Source of the DNA: Pseudomonas tremae
GTDB taxonomy: Bacteria > Pseudomonadota > Gammaproteobacteria > Pseudomonadales > Pseudomonadaceae
Length of the DNA stretch: 64,000 bases
NCBI RefSeq assembly: GCF_001401155.1
Contig: NZ_LJRO01000079.1
Coordinates: forward strand, 20,249-84,248
Direction: 5' to 3'
Under the pieces are notes generated by a model. The model was not told the origin of the DNA, did not search any database, and worked only from the letters and a program-made list of their open reading frames with translations. Below are positions 51,042-59,996 of the stretch, in pieces. The translations under genes and the position numbers were made by a program. Positions within the stretch are counted from its first letter, which is position 1. Each line of letters opens with the position of its first letter.

Positions 51042-51815
51042 ATGGCAGTGCAAAACCTGGATAACAGATCAATCGTTCTCGACACCGAAACCACCGGCAT
51101 GCCGGTGACCGACGGTCACCGCATCATCGAGATCGGTTGTGTCGAACTGATCGGTCGTCGCCTGACCGGGCGGCATTTTCACGTGTACCTGCAGCCCGAC
51201 CGCGAGAGTGATGAAGGCGCGATTGGCGTTCACGGTATCACCAACGAGTTTCTGGTCGGCAAGCCTCGCTTTGCCGAAGTCGCCGATGAGTTCTTCGAGT
51301 TCATCAAGGGCGCGCAGCTTATCATTCATAACGCGGCGTTCGACGTAGGCTTCATCAACAATGAATTTGCGTTGATGGGCGATCAGGACAGGTCTGACAT
51401 CACTCGGCACTGTTCGATTCTCGACACCCTGATGATGGCCCGCGAGCGCCATCCGGGTCAGCGCAACAGCCTGGATGCCCTGTGCAAGCGTTACGGAGTC
51501 GATAACTCCGGCCGTGAGCTGCACGGCGCGCTGCTCGACTCCGAGATTCTGGCAGACGTTTATCTAGCGATGACCGGCGGGCAAACCAGCCTGTCGCTGG
51601 CTGGCAATGCTTCCGATGGCAATGGCTCAGGCGAGGGCTCCGGCAATCGCGGCAGCGAAATTCGCCGCCTGCCAGCCAATCGCAAGCCTTGCCGGGTGAT
51701 TCGTGCATCGGAAAGTGAACTGGCCGAGCATGAGGTGCGTATGAGCACCATTGCCAAGGCTTCCGGTGCGCCTGCCCTGTGGGTTCAGATGCTCGAAGCC
51801 GGTGCGCAGACGTGA
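51042..51815 (+). CDS. dnaQ: DNA polymerase III epsilon subunit (3'-5' exonuclease)
   Basis: 257 residues. DEDDh exonuclease motifs: Exo I VLDTETTG (Asp14, Glu16), Exo II HNAAFDVGF, and Exo III HGALLDSEILADVY with the catalytic His and Asp. The C-terminal tail binds the alpha subunit. It proofreads the replicative polymerase. The GNAT gene starts 21 bp downstream. Confidence 0.96.
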   Translation: MAVQNLDNRSIVLDTETTGMPVTDGHRIIEIGCVELIGRRLTGRHFHVYLQPDRESDEGAIGVHGITNEFLVGKPRFAEVADEFFEFIKGAQLIIHNAAFDVGFINNEFALMGDQDRSDITRHCSILDTLMMARERHPGQRNSLDALCKRYGVDNSGRELHGALLDSEILADVYLAMTGGQTSLSLAGNASDGNGSGEGSGNRGSEIRRLPANRKPCRVIRASESELAEHEVRMSTIAKASGAPALWVQMLEAGAQT

Positions 51816-51836
51816 CAGCAATCGGCTTAGGGTGAC

Positions 51837-52385
51837 ATGACCGTGGCAAACCCTGTCTTGAGCATTCGTGTCGCAGACGAGTGCTTCGAGGACTACATCC
51901 TAAATAGCGATTTCACCTTCACAGTGCTGGGTTATGCCCAGCCGCGCATCGGTGAGCGTGTTGACTCCTGGCAGGTCGAGCTGGTCGAGCCTTACAGCAA
52001 GAACTACGGTATCGACTCTCAGGAATTCGCCGATCATCGTGACGCGGCCTCAAGCTCGGTAATGGTCGCGTGGCTGGATGATCAGCCAGTGGGTCACATC
52101 GTGATGAGTACTCACTGGAGCGGTTTTGCCTACATCGATGAGCTGGCCGTCGATGATGCAGCACGCCGTCACGGTGTTGCCCGGTCATTGCTCGAGGCTG
52201 CGAGATTCTGGGCTATGAAGCGCGAATTGCCTGGCATCGTTCTGGAAACCCAGAACAACAACCTCGGCGCCTGCAGGCTATACGAGCGGTGCGGCTATGT
52301 GGTGGGTGGTGTCGATCACATGCGCTACAGAGGCATTGATCCGAACACTCGCGAGACGGCGATCTTCTGGTATCTGGTTTTTTAA
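51837..52385 (+). CDS. GNAT acetyltransferase, streptothricin-acetyltransferase-like
   Basis: 182 residues. The GNAT core is visible: YIDELAVDDAARRHGVA (acetyl-CoA loop RRHGVA) then LLEAARFWA. The end LETQNNNLGACRLYERCGY and ETAIFWYLVF are typical of Sat/SatA streptothricin acetyltransferases. Such enzymes acetylate the beta-lysine part of streptothricin. Chromosomal relatives may have other substrates. The gene may be co-transcribed with dnaQ (21 bp gap). Confidence 0.8.
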   Translation: MTVANPVLSIRVADECFEDYILNSDFTFTVLGYAQPRIGERVDSWQVELVEPYSKNYGIDSQEFADHRDAASSSVMVAWLDDQPVGHIVMSTHWSGFAYIDELAVDDAARRHGVARSLLEAARFWAMKRELPGIVLETQNNNLGACRLYERCGYVVGGVDHMRYRGIDPNTRETAIFWYLVF

Positions 52386-52453
52386 ACCCGGCAACTGTTC
52401 ACCCGGCAACTTCCCGCTCGCATCAATCGTTCAAGCGGGAGTCGATTGCCGCT

Positions 52454-52669
52454 TCAGCTGGATGTGCGAGTCATCTGCACACCAGACTGCACGAGTTCGA
52501 AATTATCCCCGCCAAGATGTCTGACCCGGTCGCCGATTGCCAATCGATAAGTGATGACCGGCTGACCGCCTTGCGCCTCATCAGGCTGCGATTCCTGGAA
52601 CTCATGCACCGGGTACACGCGACCTTCGGCGTCTCTGGCATGAAATTGTCCGACGAGAACTGAAGCCAT
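52454..52669 (-). CDS. Small protein of unknown function
   Basis: 71 residues taking the ATG at 52669 (MASVLVGQFHARD); the frame is open to 52738 (94 residues). It is polar, with a repeat-free core (GRVYPVHEFQES, ITYRLAIGDRVRHLGG, FELVQSGVQM). The IGDRVRHLGG part resembles small beta-barrel folds, a weak guess. No family recognised. Confidence 0.5.
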   Translation of the reverse strand: MASVLVGQFHARDAEGRVYPVHEFQESQPDEAQGGQPVITYRLAIGDRVRHLGGDNFELVQSGVQMTRTSS

Positions 52670-52880
52670 TTGCTTTGTAACCTCTGAAACTGAATATAAC
52701 TGCTGGTTTGAAAAAAACCATCGAGGCTTGTAGACCACTGATCTATAGGGGAGTTTGCCCGCCTGGAAAAAATAATCCGGGCTGTTTGACGGTGCCGGGG
52801 AATTGCGCAGCGCCAGGGTCGTCTAAAACTCGCTTTCATTCTATACCTAACCCACCTCCCACTTGATGACGGATATTTTC

Positions 52881-53441
52881 ATGAGCCAGGTTCATACCAT
52901 TGCCGTATTGGTCGGCAGTCTGCGAAAAGACTCCATCAACCGCAAGATTGCCCTTGCTCTGGCAGAGCTGGCACCTGCGAATCTGCAACTGAAGATTGTC
53001 GAGATCGGCGATCTGCCGCTGTACAACGAAGACATTGATGGCGCGACGCCGCCACCTGCGTACAGCGCCTTTCGCGAACAACTCGGCGCCGCCCACGGCG
53101 TATTGTTTGTTACACCCGAGTACAACCGTTCGGTGCCTGGGGCCCTGAAGAACGCTATCGACGTGGGCTCGCGGCCTTACGGCAAGAGCGCGTTCAGTGG
53201 CAAGCCCGGCGCGGTAATCAGCGCTTCTCCAGGGGCTGTCGGCGGTTTCGGCGCCAACCATCACTTGCGTCAGTCGCTGGTGTTTCTCGATGTGTTCTGT
53301 CTGCAACAGCCTGAAGCCTATCTGGGCGGCGCCGGAAGCTTTTTCGATGAGGCTGGCGTGCTGTCCGAGAAAACCCGACCCTTTTTGCAGACATTCATTG
53401 ATGCTTTCGCAAGCTGGGTAGAAAAACACAACAAGGCCTGA
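52881..53441 (+). CDS. NAD(P)H-dependent FMN/quinone reductase
   Basis: 186 residues from the ATG at 52881 (MSQVHTIAV). Flavodoxin-like fold of the NADPH-dependent FMN reductase/ChrR type: GSLRKDSINRKIA (phosphate loop) and PEYNRSVPGALKNAID with the FMN-contact region; SASPGAVGGFGANHHLRQ follows. It probably reduces quinones, azo dyes or chromate with NAD(P)H and FMN. The physiological substrate is unknown. Confidence 0.85.
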   Translation: MSQVHTIAVLVGSLRKDSINRKIALALAELAPANLQLKIVEIGDLPLYNEDIDGATPPPAYSAFREQLGAAHGVLFVTPEYNRSVPGALKNAIDVGSRPYGKSAFSGKPGAVISASPGAVGGFGANHHLRQSLVFLDVFCLQQPEAYLGGAGSFFDEAGVLSEKTRPFLQTFIDAFASWVEKHNKA

Positions 53442-53467
53442 TCCGGGCGCAAGCCTGCGAATAAAAT

Positions 53468-53483
53468 TGCGTTATGTAACGCA
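53468..53483. promoter_or_regulatory. 16-bp perfect palindrome upstream of the giant protein gene
   Basis: TGCGTTA-TG-TAACGCA, about 94 bp before the start codon at 53577. No T-run, so not a terminator; it could be an operator for an unknown regulator. Confidence 0.55.
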
Positions 53484-53507
53484 GACGCTTCGGCCTGCTT
53501 CAATAAG

Positions 53508-53573
53508 CTGCTTCCTTTTCCTCCGCCACGTGCTCAGCGCAGTGCGCGATGAGGCTTTATTCAAAGGAAGCAG
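53508..53573 (+). promoter_or_regulatory. Stem-loop sequestering the ribosome binding site of the giant protein gene
   Basis: CTGCTTCCTTT (53508-53518) pairs perfectly over 11 bp with AAAGGAAGCAG (53563-53573). The right arm contains the Shine-Dalgarno AAGGA (53564-53568), 8 nt before the ATG at 53577. A GCGC-AGT-GCGC hairpin is nested in the loop. Folded leader RNA would hide the ribosome site, a switch-like arrangement. Inferred from sequence only. Confidence 0.6.
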
Positions 53574-53576
53574 TAC

Positions 53577-56500
53577 ATGCCAGCAGCAGTCCCCTATTTT
53601 TCCAGCGAGTCCCTGCGCGAACAATTCGTGCAGGACATCCACTATGCCGCTGGCAAAGCCCTGATTAACCGCGAAGAGGCGCAGTGGTTGCTGTTGCTGG
53701 TTGCCAGCGACGCTGACTCAGATACGGATACCGATACGAACCTTCCCAGAGCCGACAGGCTGGTGTTGAGCAATGGCCTGGCTGGCAACGCCGAACTGGC
53801 TGGAGCGTTGCTCATCAGTGATTTCGATAACAGTGATACGGCTGTTTTTCTGAGTACGCTGGCCTTCGGCATAGAGCGATTCGCGAGCCGCACGACGTTA
53901 CTTGACGCTTTGCAGCAAAGGTTTTATGAGGTCAGCACCTCGTCGATTGTCGAAGTCGAACGTGTCGACGGTCCGCTGTTCGACGCGCGTACGGTGGCGG
54001 TTCTAGGCCAGCAGGTCCATTACCTGGACGAACTGTGGACACGGCTGGAGGAGTTGCCGGACTTGCGGGCGGCTTCAGGCAAGGCCTTGCAGACGCTGTT
54101 GTCGGCAGAAGGGCAGGGAGATGGTATCGAGGTCTTCAGTCAGATTGTGCAGATTCTGGAAACCGAGCCTGTTGCCAATCCGGGGCCGCCTGCAATCGCG
54201 GGCACCCAGTACCTGGCCGATGCCGCTGTGCAGACGGTCATCAGCGGGCCGCTTCCGGCAGGTCTGGCACGGCGGTTTCTGGATGCGCAGGGGTTGACCT
54301 TATCTCAGGCCCGGTCAGGCCTTTTCGAGCAGGCGCTGTCCGACACTGCTTCGGGAGTCGGTACTGCGTACGAGCAATTGCTGTCTGACTATTGGGCGTT
54401 TCCAGGGGCCGACGGCCGGACGGCGAAGGACTTTGCCACTCACGTACTGGCAGAAAGCTTTCGTCAGCATCTGCTGTCGAGCCGGGTATCCGGAAAGATG
54501 CCGGAGGCAGAGTATCAACTATTGCTCACCTTGCTGCCTTCGTGTCCCGACGCATTCGATCCGCAATCCATCATGGTCCGGAGATTGTCCGTTTTCGTCC
54601 CCGGACAGGAACCGGTCAAGCTGGTCGGTGTGGTCCTGATCGAGTTTCCGGGGGATGAGTCGGCGGGAACATACCTCTACTCTTCGCAGCCGGGATTTCT
54701 GCGCGTCACCGATTCGGACAAAGCGATCGAGCAAATCCTGAGCGATCGTTCACGTGCCGGGCTGCTGTTTTATTCGTCATTGAATGATCACGCCGCCATC
54801 CAGATGCAAGGACATCTGGAGCTGCGTCAGGACACGCTCACATCGGAGTTTTTCAGTGACTTCGTCGAGTCCGTCATCGCCTTGCAGAAACGCAATCTGC
54901 GTTATGCGCTGGCACTGCCAGCCATTCAGGACGAAAAAATGACGTTCCGGATTGATGATGCGCTAGACATCCGTGGCCTTCTGGACAGCCGATTGTTTCG
55001 CCTGCACGACTCTGGACGCTGGCGCTCGGAGCGACTGACCTGGGGAGCCTCGGTTCAGGGTAGCAATGCGCAACCAGACCTAATTATCGAGCCTTCCTCT
55101 AACTGGATCGACAAACTGAGGAAGCTTGATGCGATGCTTGAGCGTGTCGATGCACTGCATGCCGGCGTTGACGGTTGCATGCGTCTTGCACTGAACCGCT
55201 ACCTGGCAGTGATTGGCGGGCCGCATTTGGATGCATGGGCGCTCTGGGTCGTGCCTGATGATGAAGGCGCACGGCCTGTGCGCTTGCTTTCTTTGGCTCT
55301 GGACCTCGTCTGTGGTCATGCACAGACGTCGCTGTCGGGCGGCTTGGTCCTTGCCGGTCTGGGAACGCCGGTTCTGGATCTGCCCGTGCAACGTATGTCA
55401 TCGGGGTTGATCGAACAGATACTGGTCTGCGTGCAGATGGAGTTTGCGCGGCGCTTCGAGAAGCAGATAAGCGAATTCTATTCCCGTTCTATTCGTCACC
55501 TGGATACCAGGCTGGCCCCCGGCGTAATAACCGGGCTGGTGCGGGAATACTCGCTGCGCCTGGAAATGCTTGCTGAAAAGCGCACCGCCAAGCTTCCGGC
55601 ACTGGTTATCGAAAACGTCTTGCAAGTATTGGACAGGCCTCTGCCTGCTCTGAGGGAAACACTGGGCGAGGCGTGTGTCGATGCGTTTGCCGTCTCGGTT
55701 CGATATGACCCTGATTCACCCGCTATCAAGATACCCAATGCATTCGTGATCAATGACCGGCGTGCTCACAGCCAACCAGCTCTGTGGGTAATGAACAGGG
55801 GGCTCGTGAGCTTCGCAACCCGGCAGGCGCTGGACGAATATGTCGCTGCGCTGCTGATCCGCAGTGGGCTGGTCTCGCACATGTCAGGCGTGCTTGCCGA
55901 GCCGGACAGGCAGACACTGCTCGCCTACCGTGCCAGAACCGGCACTCTCGATCTCAAAGTCATATTGCGCGGCATCGAAGGGCATTTTATCCAGGCCTTG
56001 CAACGCGATGAAATAGAGCGCCAACGACGTACAGTGGCGGAATTGTATCGGCAGGCTATTGCATGGCGCGTGCCGTCAGAGCTTTTCGTCAACCTGTTGG
56101 GAGCGGCTGAACGGGATGATCGAAATCGCCAGATCCTCGGTTATCTGGGCGTTGCCATACAATTCATCATCTACAGAGCGATCGTGCCTACGTGGATCAG
56201 CGACGCATCGAAGGCCGATCAGATCACGCTGGTCCATGCCCTGCAGCGTTTCTATGTGACCTGTGCTGCACAGAAGGACTTTCTGTTTGATGTCCCCAGC
56301 CTTTATGAATACTCCTGCAAGCAACTGACGCTAAGGTTCAACACCGATTTCACCGAACCTCGCCCTGACCCAGAGAACATCCTGGCCACGCTGACGCACT
56401 ACGTTCCGGTCCCGGTCGCGCCGGGGCAGATACCTCAGGCGATACCGGCGGCCACGCAAGCAGTAAGCGAGAACCTCGTAGAGTTTGCTATCAACCGTTT

Positions 56501-58799
56501 TCTGGCGAGGCAGGACGGGGTCATTCTGCTCTCGTCGCGGGATCATAAGCCGCTGAATGCGTCGCTGACGCCAGTGTATGTGCGCGAACTGGTGACGTCG
56601 CTGGACATCGCCGCAGGCTACCGGGCGATGCTGGAGTCGCTGCTGACAGTCACCTCTGCGGACTACCTCGAGCGCCGCAAGCTGTTTGTCGAGCAGGTCC
56701 CTTCGCTCGATATCCTTCGAGCGTTTGCGCTCAAGCTGAAGGGCGAGCTGTCCGGGCAGGCCTATCGATTGATCGAAAACGTACTGGGCATGCCTGATGC
56801 CATCGCAAGACTTCCGGTGGATGGATGCAAAATGGTGCTGAGTGCCTTGAAGTTGCTGCCGGCCAAGGAAGGCTGGGAGCCGACTGTGGTACTCAACACC
56901 TACTTGATGGGCCCGTTGGACAGCCAGCCGGGACCGTGGGTGCTTTATGCTCCGTTGCATGATGCGTTCGCCTTCAAGGAATACCCGGACCAGTCTGCGC
57001 TTCTGCATGACATTCACACGTCCGCAAGTCTTCAGACCTACATTCTGGATCGTGTTGATCCCGGCCTGCGCAAGCTCTACGACAACGGCGGCTTTGTGGA
57101 ACCGCACCTGCCGTTCAGCGCAGAGTCCTCTTTTGATCTGCCTTTTGAAACACCAGCACCGGCGACCCTGCAGATCGACCCGTATGGCGGTAACTGTCTG
57201 CTGCTGATGTTTGAGGGCGCTCTGAATATCCTGAAGCTGCAGGTGAAACAGAGCAGCATTACCAATGCCGAACATCGCAGTGCTGCTTCCAGATACCTGT
57301 TCACTTTGGGTGCCGAGCAAGTCATGGCGCTGATGCCAGGGCGTCTGGGTACCTTGATTGGCATTGTCCAGGGGCAAGCGCTGTTGAATCTGTCGGTCAT
57401 CTCTGCCGGAGACCAGCGTTGGGGCAAGGCGTTGTCGGAATTCATGGCCGCACTCAGTGTAATGATCTCGTCTGGACAGGCCTCCTCGATCATTCCTTCG
57501 CGAGCAGTTGACGAGGCTGGCTATTGGTTGGAGGACGCAGCTTTTTCTGACCCGCTTGTGCAACCTGATGATGCGGCTGACGTGCCCGAGTTTTCCTGGA
57601 GCAATAGCTCTTTGACGCAACAGATACGGGAGCGCCTGCGCCAGTTCGAAATCCATGACATTGCTTTGAATACCCTGCAAAAAGACGAGCTGTTGAACAC
57701 CTACCGCGACCCGGTCACTGGCAGCACGTATGCCGCCATTGGTGGCAAGACTTACGAATTACGCTTTGATGGGGACGGCTGGTTCATCGTTTCGAGGGAA
57801 AGAGTCGGACCTCCGGTCAGTCTCGACAAGGATCAGCAATGGACGCTTGATATCCAGGGTGGCTTGAAGGGTGGGGGTGGTGCACTGACCCACATGGAAG
57901 GCAGCCTGGTAGACGATCTGGTCAACGAGATAATTGTTGTCAGTGCTCGCGGTATGCCCGAGATACGACGTTCATACCGCGAGATGGCCCAGTCCATCGA
58001 GGACGCACATGCGCAGGCACAGTGCTATCTGGAAAACTGCCTGGCCAACCTGACAAGGCCGTTGCCCGAAGTGGAGGTCGAACCCCGTGCGGAAAAGATA
58101 CTCGCTGAGTTCTTTGGGCAAAAAAAACCGGATGATCGACTGTATGAGGTCACCCGAAAAGCGGTGACCGACATTTATCAGGAGTTGATGACCCCTTCGC
58201 TGTCGCCCATCGATTCCTCACGCTACGTGGTGGGCTTCAACCGGGCAGGTAATGAGGCCTCCAGTGCATTTATCTTTGAAGCTGATCCGTGGAAACGGGT
58301 TTTTCTCACTGAACAGTTCTTTCGCCTGCCTACTTACCGCTTCAAACTCAGCGCCATTCGCTCGGGCGAGTTCAAGCATGGCCCGCATTATCGAGCGGCT
58401 ATCCTGATTCACGAGTTGTCTCATATGGTGCTCAATACGGACGATATCGCTTATGTCGATTCTCAGGCACCGTTCGTAGACCTTATCGAGGATACGTCGA
58501 CTTATCGGATGCGCATCAAGAACGAACTGATATTTCAGCAACAGAGAACCCTGTCTTACCTGACTGACCGCGACAAGCTATTCCGGCAGCTGGATGAAGA
58601 CACTTGGCGTGACCTGAAACGAGCGGATGGTAATGAAAAGCAGACGATTCTGCGGGTTAGCGGCAAGCGTACACTCGACGAGGCCCGTGACGTGTTTTAC
58701 GAAAATGTTCACAAGCGTGTCGATATCATGCTTAAAAATGCTGATTCAGTCGCGCTGCTGGTGACACTGCTGGGGCGCGAGCGGTTCGTGAGACGCTGA
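53577..58799 (+). CDS. 1740-residue toxin-like protein with C-terminal HExxH motif
   Basis: Very large and without a classical signal peptide. An acidic run DADSDTDTDTN lies near residues 45-55. The body resembles the large dermonecrotic-toxin-like (DUF6543) proteins of Pseudomonas, including VTGSTYAAIGGKTYELR followed by WFIVSRERVGPPV in the last third; I recall this family from memory. The C-terminus has HELSH (1612-1616) followed by MVLN and TDDIAYVD, recalling the aspzincin layout HExxH...GTxDxxYG of M35 zinc proteases, with shorter spacing. I infer a zinc-dependent effector domain. No hrp box or secretion partner is seen. Its start is held in a stem-loop at 53508-53573. Confidence 0.6.
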   Translation: MPAAVPYFSSESLREQFVQDIHYAAGKALINREEAQWLLLLVASDADSDTDTDTNLPRADRLVLSNGLAGNAELAGALLISDFDNSDTAVFLSTLAFGIERFASRTTLLDALQQRFYEVSTSSIVEVERVDGPLFDARTVAVLGQQVHYLDELWTRLEELPDLRAASGKALQTLLSAEGQGDGIEVFSQIVQILETEPVANPGPPAIAGTQYLADAAVQTVISGPLPAGLARRFLDAQGLTLSQARSGLFEQALSDTASGVGTAYEQLLSDYWAFPGADGRTAKDFATHVLAESFRQHLLSSRVSGKMPEAEYQLLLTLLPSCPDAFDPQSIMVRRLSVFVPGQEPVKLVGVVLIEFPGDESAGTYLYSSQPGFLRVTDSDKAIEQILSDRSRAGLLFYSSLNDHAAIQMQGHLELRQDTLTSEFFSDFVESVIALQKRNLRYALALPAIQDEKMTFRIDDALDIRGLLDSRLFRLHDSGRWRSERLTWGASVQGSNAQPDLIIEPSSNWIDKLRKLDAMLERVDALHAGVDGCMRLALNRYLAVIGGPHLDAWALWVVPDDEGARPVRLLSLALDLVCGHAQTSLSGGLVLAGLGTPVLDLPVQRMSSGLIEQILVCVQMEFARRFEKQISEFYSRSIRHLDTRLAPGVITGLVREYSLRLEMLAEKRTAKLPALVIENVLQVLDRPLPALRETLGEACVDAFAVSVRYDPDSPAIKIPNAFVINDRRAHSQPALWVMNRGLVSFATRQALDEYVAALLIRSGLVSHMSGVLAEPDRQTLLAYRARTGTLDLKVILRGIEGHFIQALQRDEIERQRRTVAELYRQAIAWRVPSELFVNLLGAAERDDRNRQILGYLGVAIQFIIYRAIVPTWISDASKADQITLVHALQRFYVTCAAQKDFLFDVPSLYEYSCKQLTLRFNTDFTEPRPDPENILATLTHYVPVPVAPGQIPQAIPAATQAVSENLVEFAINRFLARQDGVILLSSRDHKPLNASLTPVYVRELVTSLDIAAGYRAMLESLLTVTSADYLERRKLFVEQVPSLDILRAFALKLKGELSGQAYRLIENVLGMPDAIARLPVDGCKMVLSALKLLPAKEGWEPTVVLNTYLMGPLDSQPGPWVLYAPLHDAFAFKEYPDQSALLHDIHTSASLQTYILDRVDPGLRKLYDNGGFVEPHLPFSAESSFDLPFETPAPATLQIDPYGGNCLLLMFEGALNILKLQVKQSSITNAEHRSAASRYLFTLGAEQVMALMPGRLGTLIGIVQGQALLNLSVISAGDQRWGKALSEFMAALSVMISSGQASSIIPSRAVDEAGYWLEDAAFSDPLVQPDDAADVPEFSWSNSSLTQQIRERLRQFEIHDIALNTLQKDELLNTYRDPVTGSTYAAIGGKTYELRFDGDGWFIVSRERVGPPVSLDKDQQWTLDIQGGLKGGGGALTHMEGSLVDDLVNEIIVVSARGMPEIRRSYREMAQSIEDAHAQAQCYLENCLANLTRPLPEVEVEPRAEKILAEFFGQKKPDDRLYEVTRKAVTDIYQELMTPSLSPIDSSRYVVGFNRAGNEASSAFIFEADPWKRVFLTEQFFRLPTYRFKLSAIRSGEFKHGPHYRAAILIHELSHMVLNTDDIAYVDSQAPFVDLIEDTSTYRMRIKNELIFQQQRTLSYLTDRDKLFRQLDEDTWRDLKRADGNEKQTILRVSGKRTLDEARDVFYENVHKRVDIMLKNADSVALLVTLLGRERFVRR

Positions 58800-58800
58800 C

Positions 58801-58837
58801 TGCAAACCCCGGCGACGTGTGGCGCCGGGGCACTTGC
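58801..58837. terminator. Strong hairpin between convergent genes
   Basis: CCCCGGCG (58807-58814) pairs with CGCCGGGG (58823-58830), extended outward by TGCAA/TTGCA. No T-run, so termination is uncertain. Confidence 0.6.
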
Positions 58838-58841
58838 ACTG

Positions 58842-59993
58842 TCAGACCAGATAATGGCGCAGTTCGCGCGCTATCAGCAGGCGCTGGATCTCACTGGAAC
58901 CTTCGTATATCTGGGTAATGCGGGCGTCACGGTAATAGCGCTCGACGGGGTAATCTTCGAGATAGCCGTACCCGCCATGAATCTGGATTGCCTTGGAGCA
59001 TACCCACTCGGCCATTTCTGATGCGAACAGCTTGGCCTGAGACGCTTCCGACAGGCATGGCTGCCCGGCGCTGCGCAAACGTGCGGCGTGCAGGGTGAGC
59101 AGGCGGGCGGCGTTGATCCGGGTGTGCATATCGGCCAGCAAATTAGCGATGCTCTGGTGCTCGATGATGGGCTTGTCGAACTGCACGCGTTCGCGGGCGT
59201 ATGCCAGTGCGGCTTCGAAGGCGGCGCGAGCTATCCCGAGGGCCTGTGCTGCGATTCCGATCCGGCCGCCCTCCAGGTTTGACAGGGCAATCGCCAGGCC
59301 CTTACCGCGCTCGCCCAGCAGGTTGGCGGCAGGAATGCGGCAGTCACTCAGCGTGACTGCACAAGTGTCGGAGGCCCGTATCCCCATCTTGTGCTCGCTT
59401 CGGTCTACCACAAAGCCCGGGTTTATCGTCGGCACCAAGAACGCGGACAGGCCTTTCTTGCCAAGCTCCGGGTCGGTCACAGCGAACACGATGGCCAGCT
59501 CGGCGCGCTTGCCGTTGCTGACGAACTGCTTGGCACCATTGATGACCCACTCGTCGCCCTGCAATTCTGCGCGGGTGCGCAGGTTGTGCGCTTCAGAGCC
59601 GGCGTGCGGTTCGGTCAGGCAGAAACAGCCGATCACGCGACCAGTGGCGAGCTTTTCCAGCCAAGTGTGTTTCTGCTCATCGGTCCCGAAGTTGAGGACC
59701 GGCCCGCAGCCCACCGAACTATGCACACTCATCAGCGTACCGGTGGCTGCGTCGGCAGCGGAGATCTCCTCGACCGCCAGTGCATACGCGACATAGTCGA
59801 CGTAAGTGCCGCCCCATTGCTCAGGCACCACCATACCCAGCAAGCCCAGCTCACCGAGTCTGGCGACCAGCGCATCGTCGATCCAGCCAGCTTTTTCCCA
59901 GGCCTGGGCGTAGGGGGCGATTTCATTACGGGCAAAGTCTCGCGCCATGTCGCGGATCATCACCTGCTCTTCACTCAATTCAAGATCATGCAT
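58842..59993 (-). CDS. Acyl-CoA dehydrogenase, probably isobutyryl-CoA type
   Basis: 383 residues with the usual helix-sheet-helix layout. Motifs: [13 protein letters not shown] (FAD/acyl contact), [13 protein letters not shown], and catalytic Glu364 in IYEGSSEIQ, which places the base in the short-chain acyl-CoA dehydrogenase position. It is co-directional with the HibCH-like gene 3 bp upstream, so a valine-degradation step (isobutyryl-CoA to methacrylyl-CoA) is likely. Substrate is inferred from context. Confidence 0.88.
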   Translation of the reverse strand: MHDLELSEEQVMIRDMARDFARNEIAPYAQAWEKAGWIDDALVARLGELGLLGMVVPEQWGGTYVDYVAYALAVEEISAADAATGTLMSVHSSVGCGPVLNFGTDEQKHTWLEKLATGRVIGCFCLTEPHAGSEAHNLRTRAELQGDEWVINGAKQFVSNGKRAELAIVFAVTDPELGKKGLSAFLVPTINPGFVVDRSEHKMGIRASDTCAVTLSDCRIPAANLLGERGKGLAIALSNLEGGRIGIAAQALGIARAAFEAALAYARERVQFDKPIIEHQSIANLLADMHTRINAARLLTLHAARLRSAGQPCLSEASQAKLFASEMAEWVCSKAIQIHGGYGYLEDYPVERYYRDARITQIYEGSSEIQRLLIARELRHYLV

Positions 59994-59996
59994 GAC

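Noticed and set aside
53441..53577. hrp box before the giant toxin-like gene
   Set aside because: No GGAACC-N15/16-CCACNNA was found, so type III secretion control is not supported.
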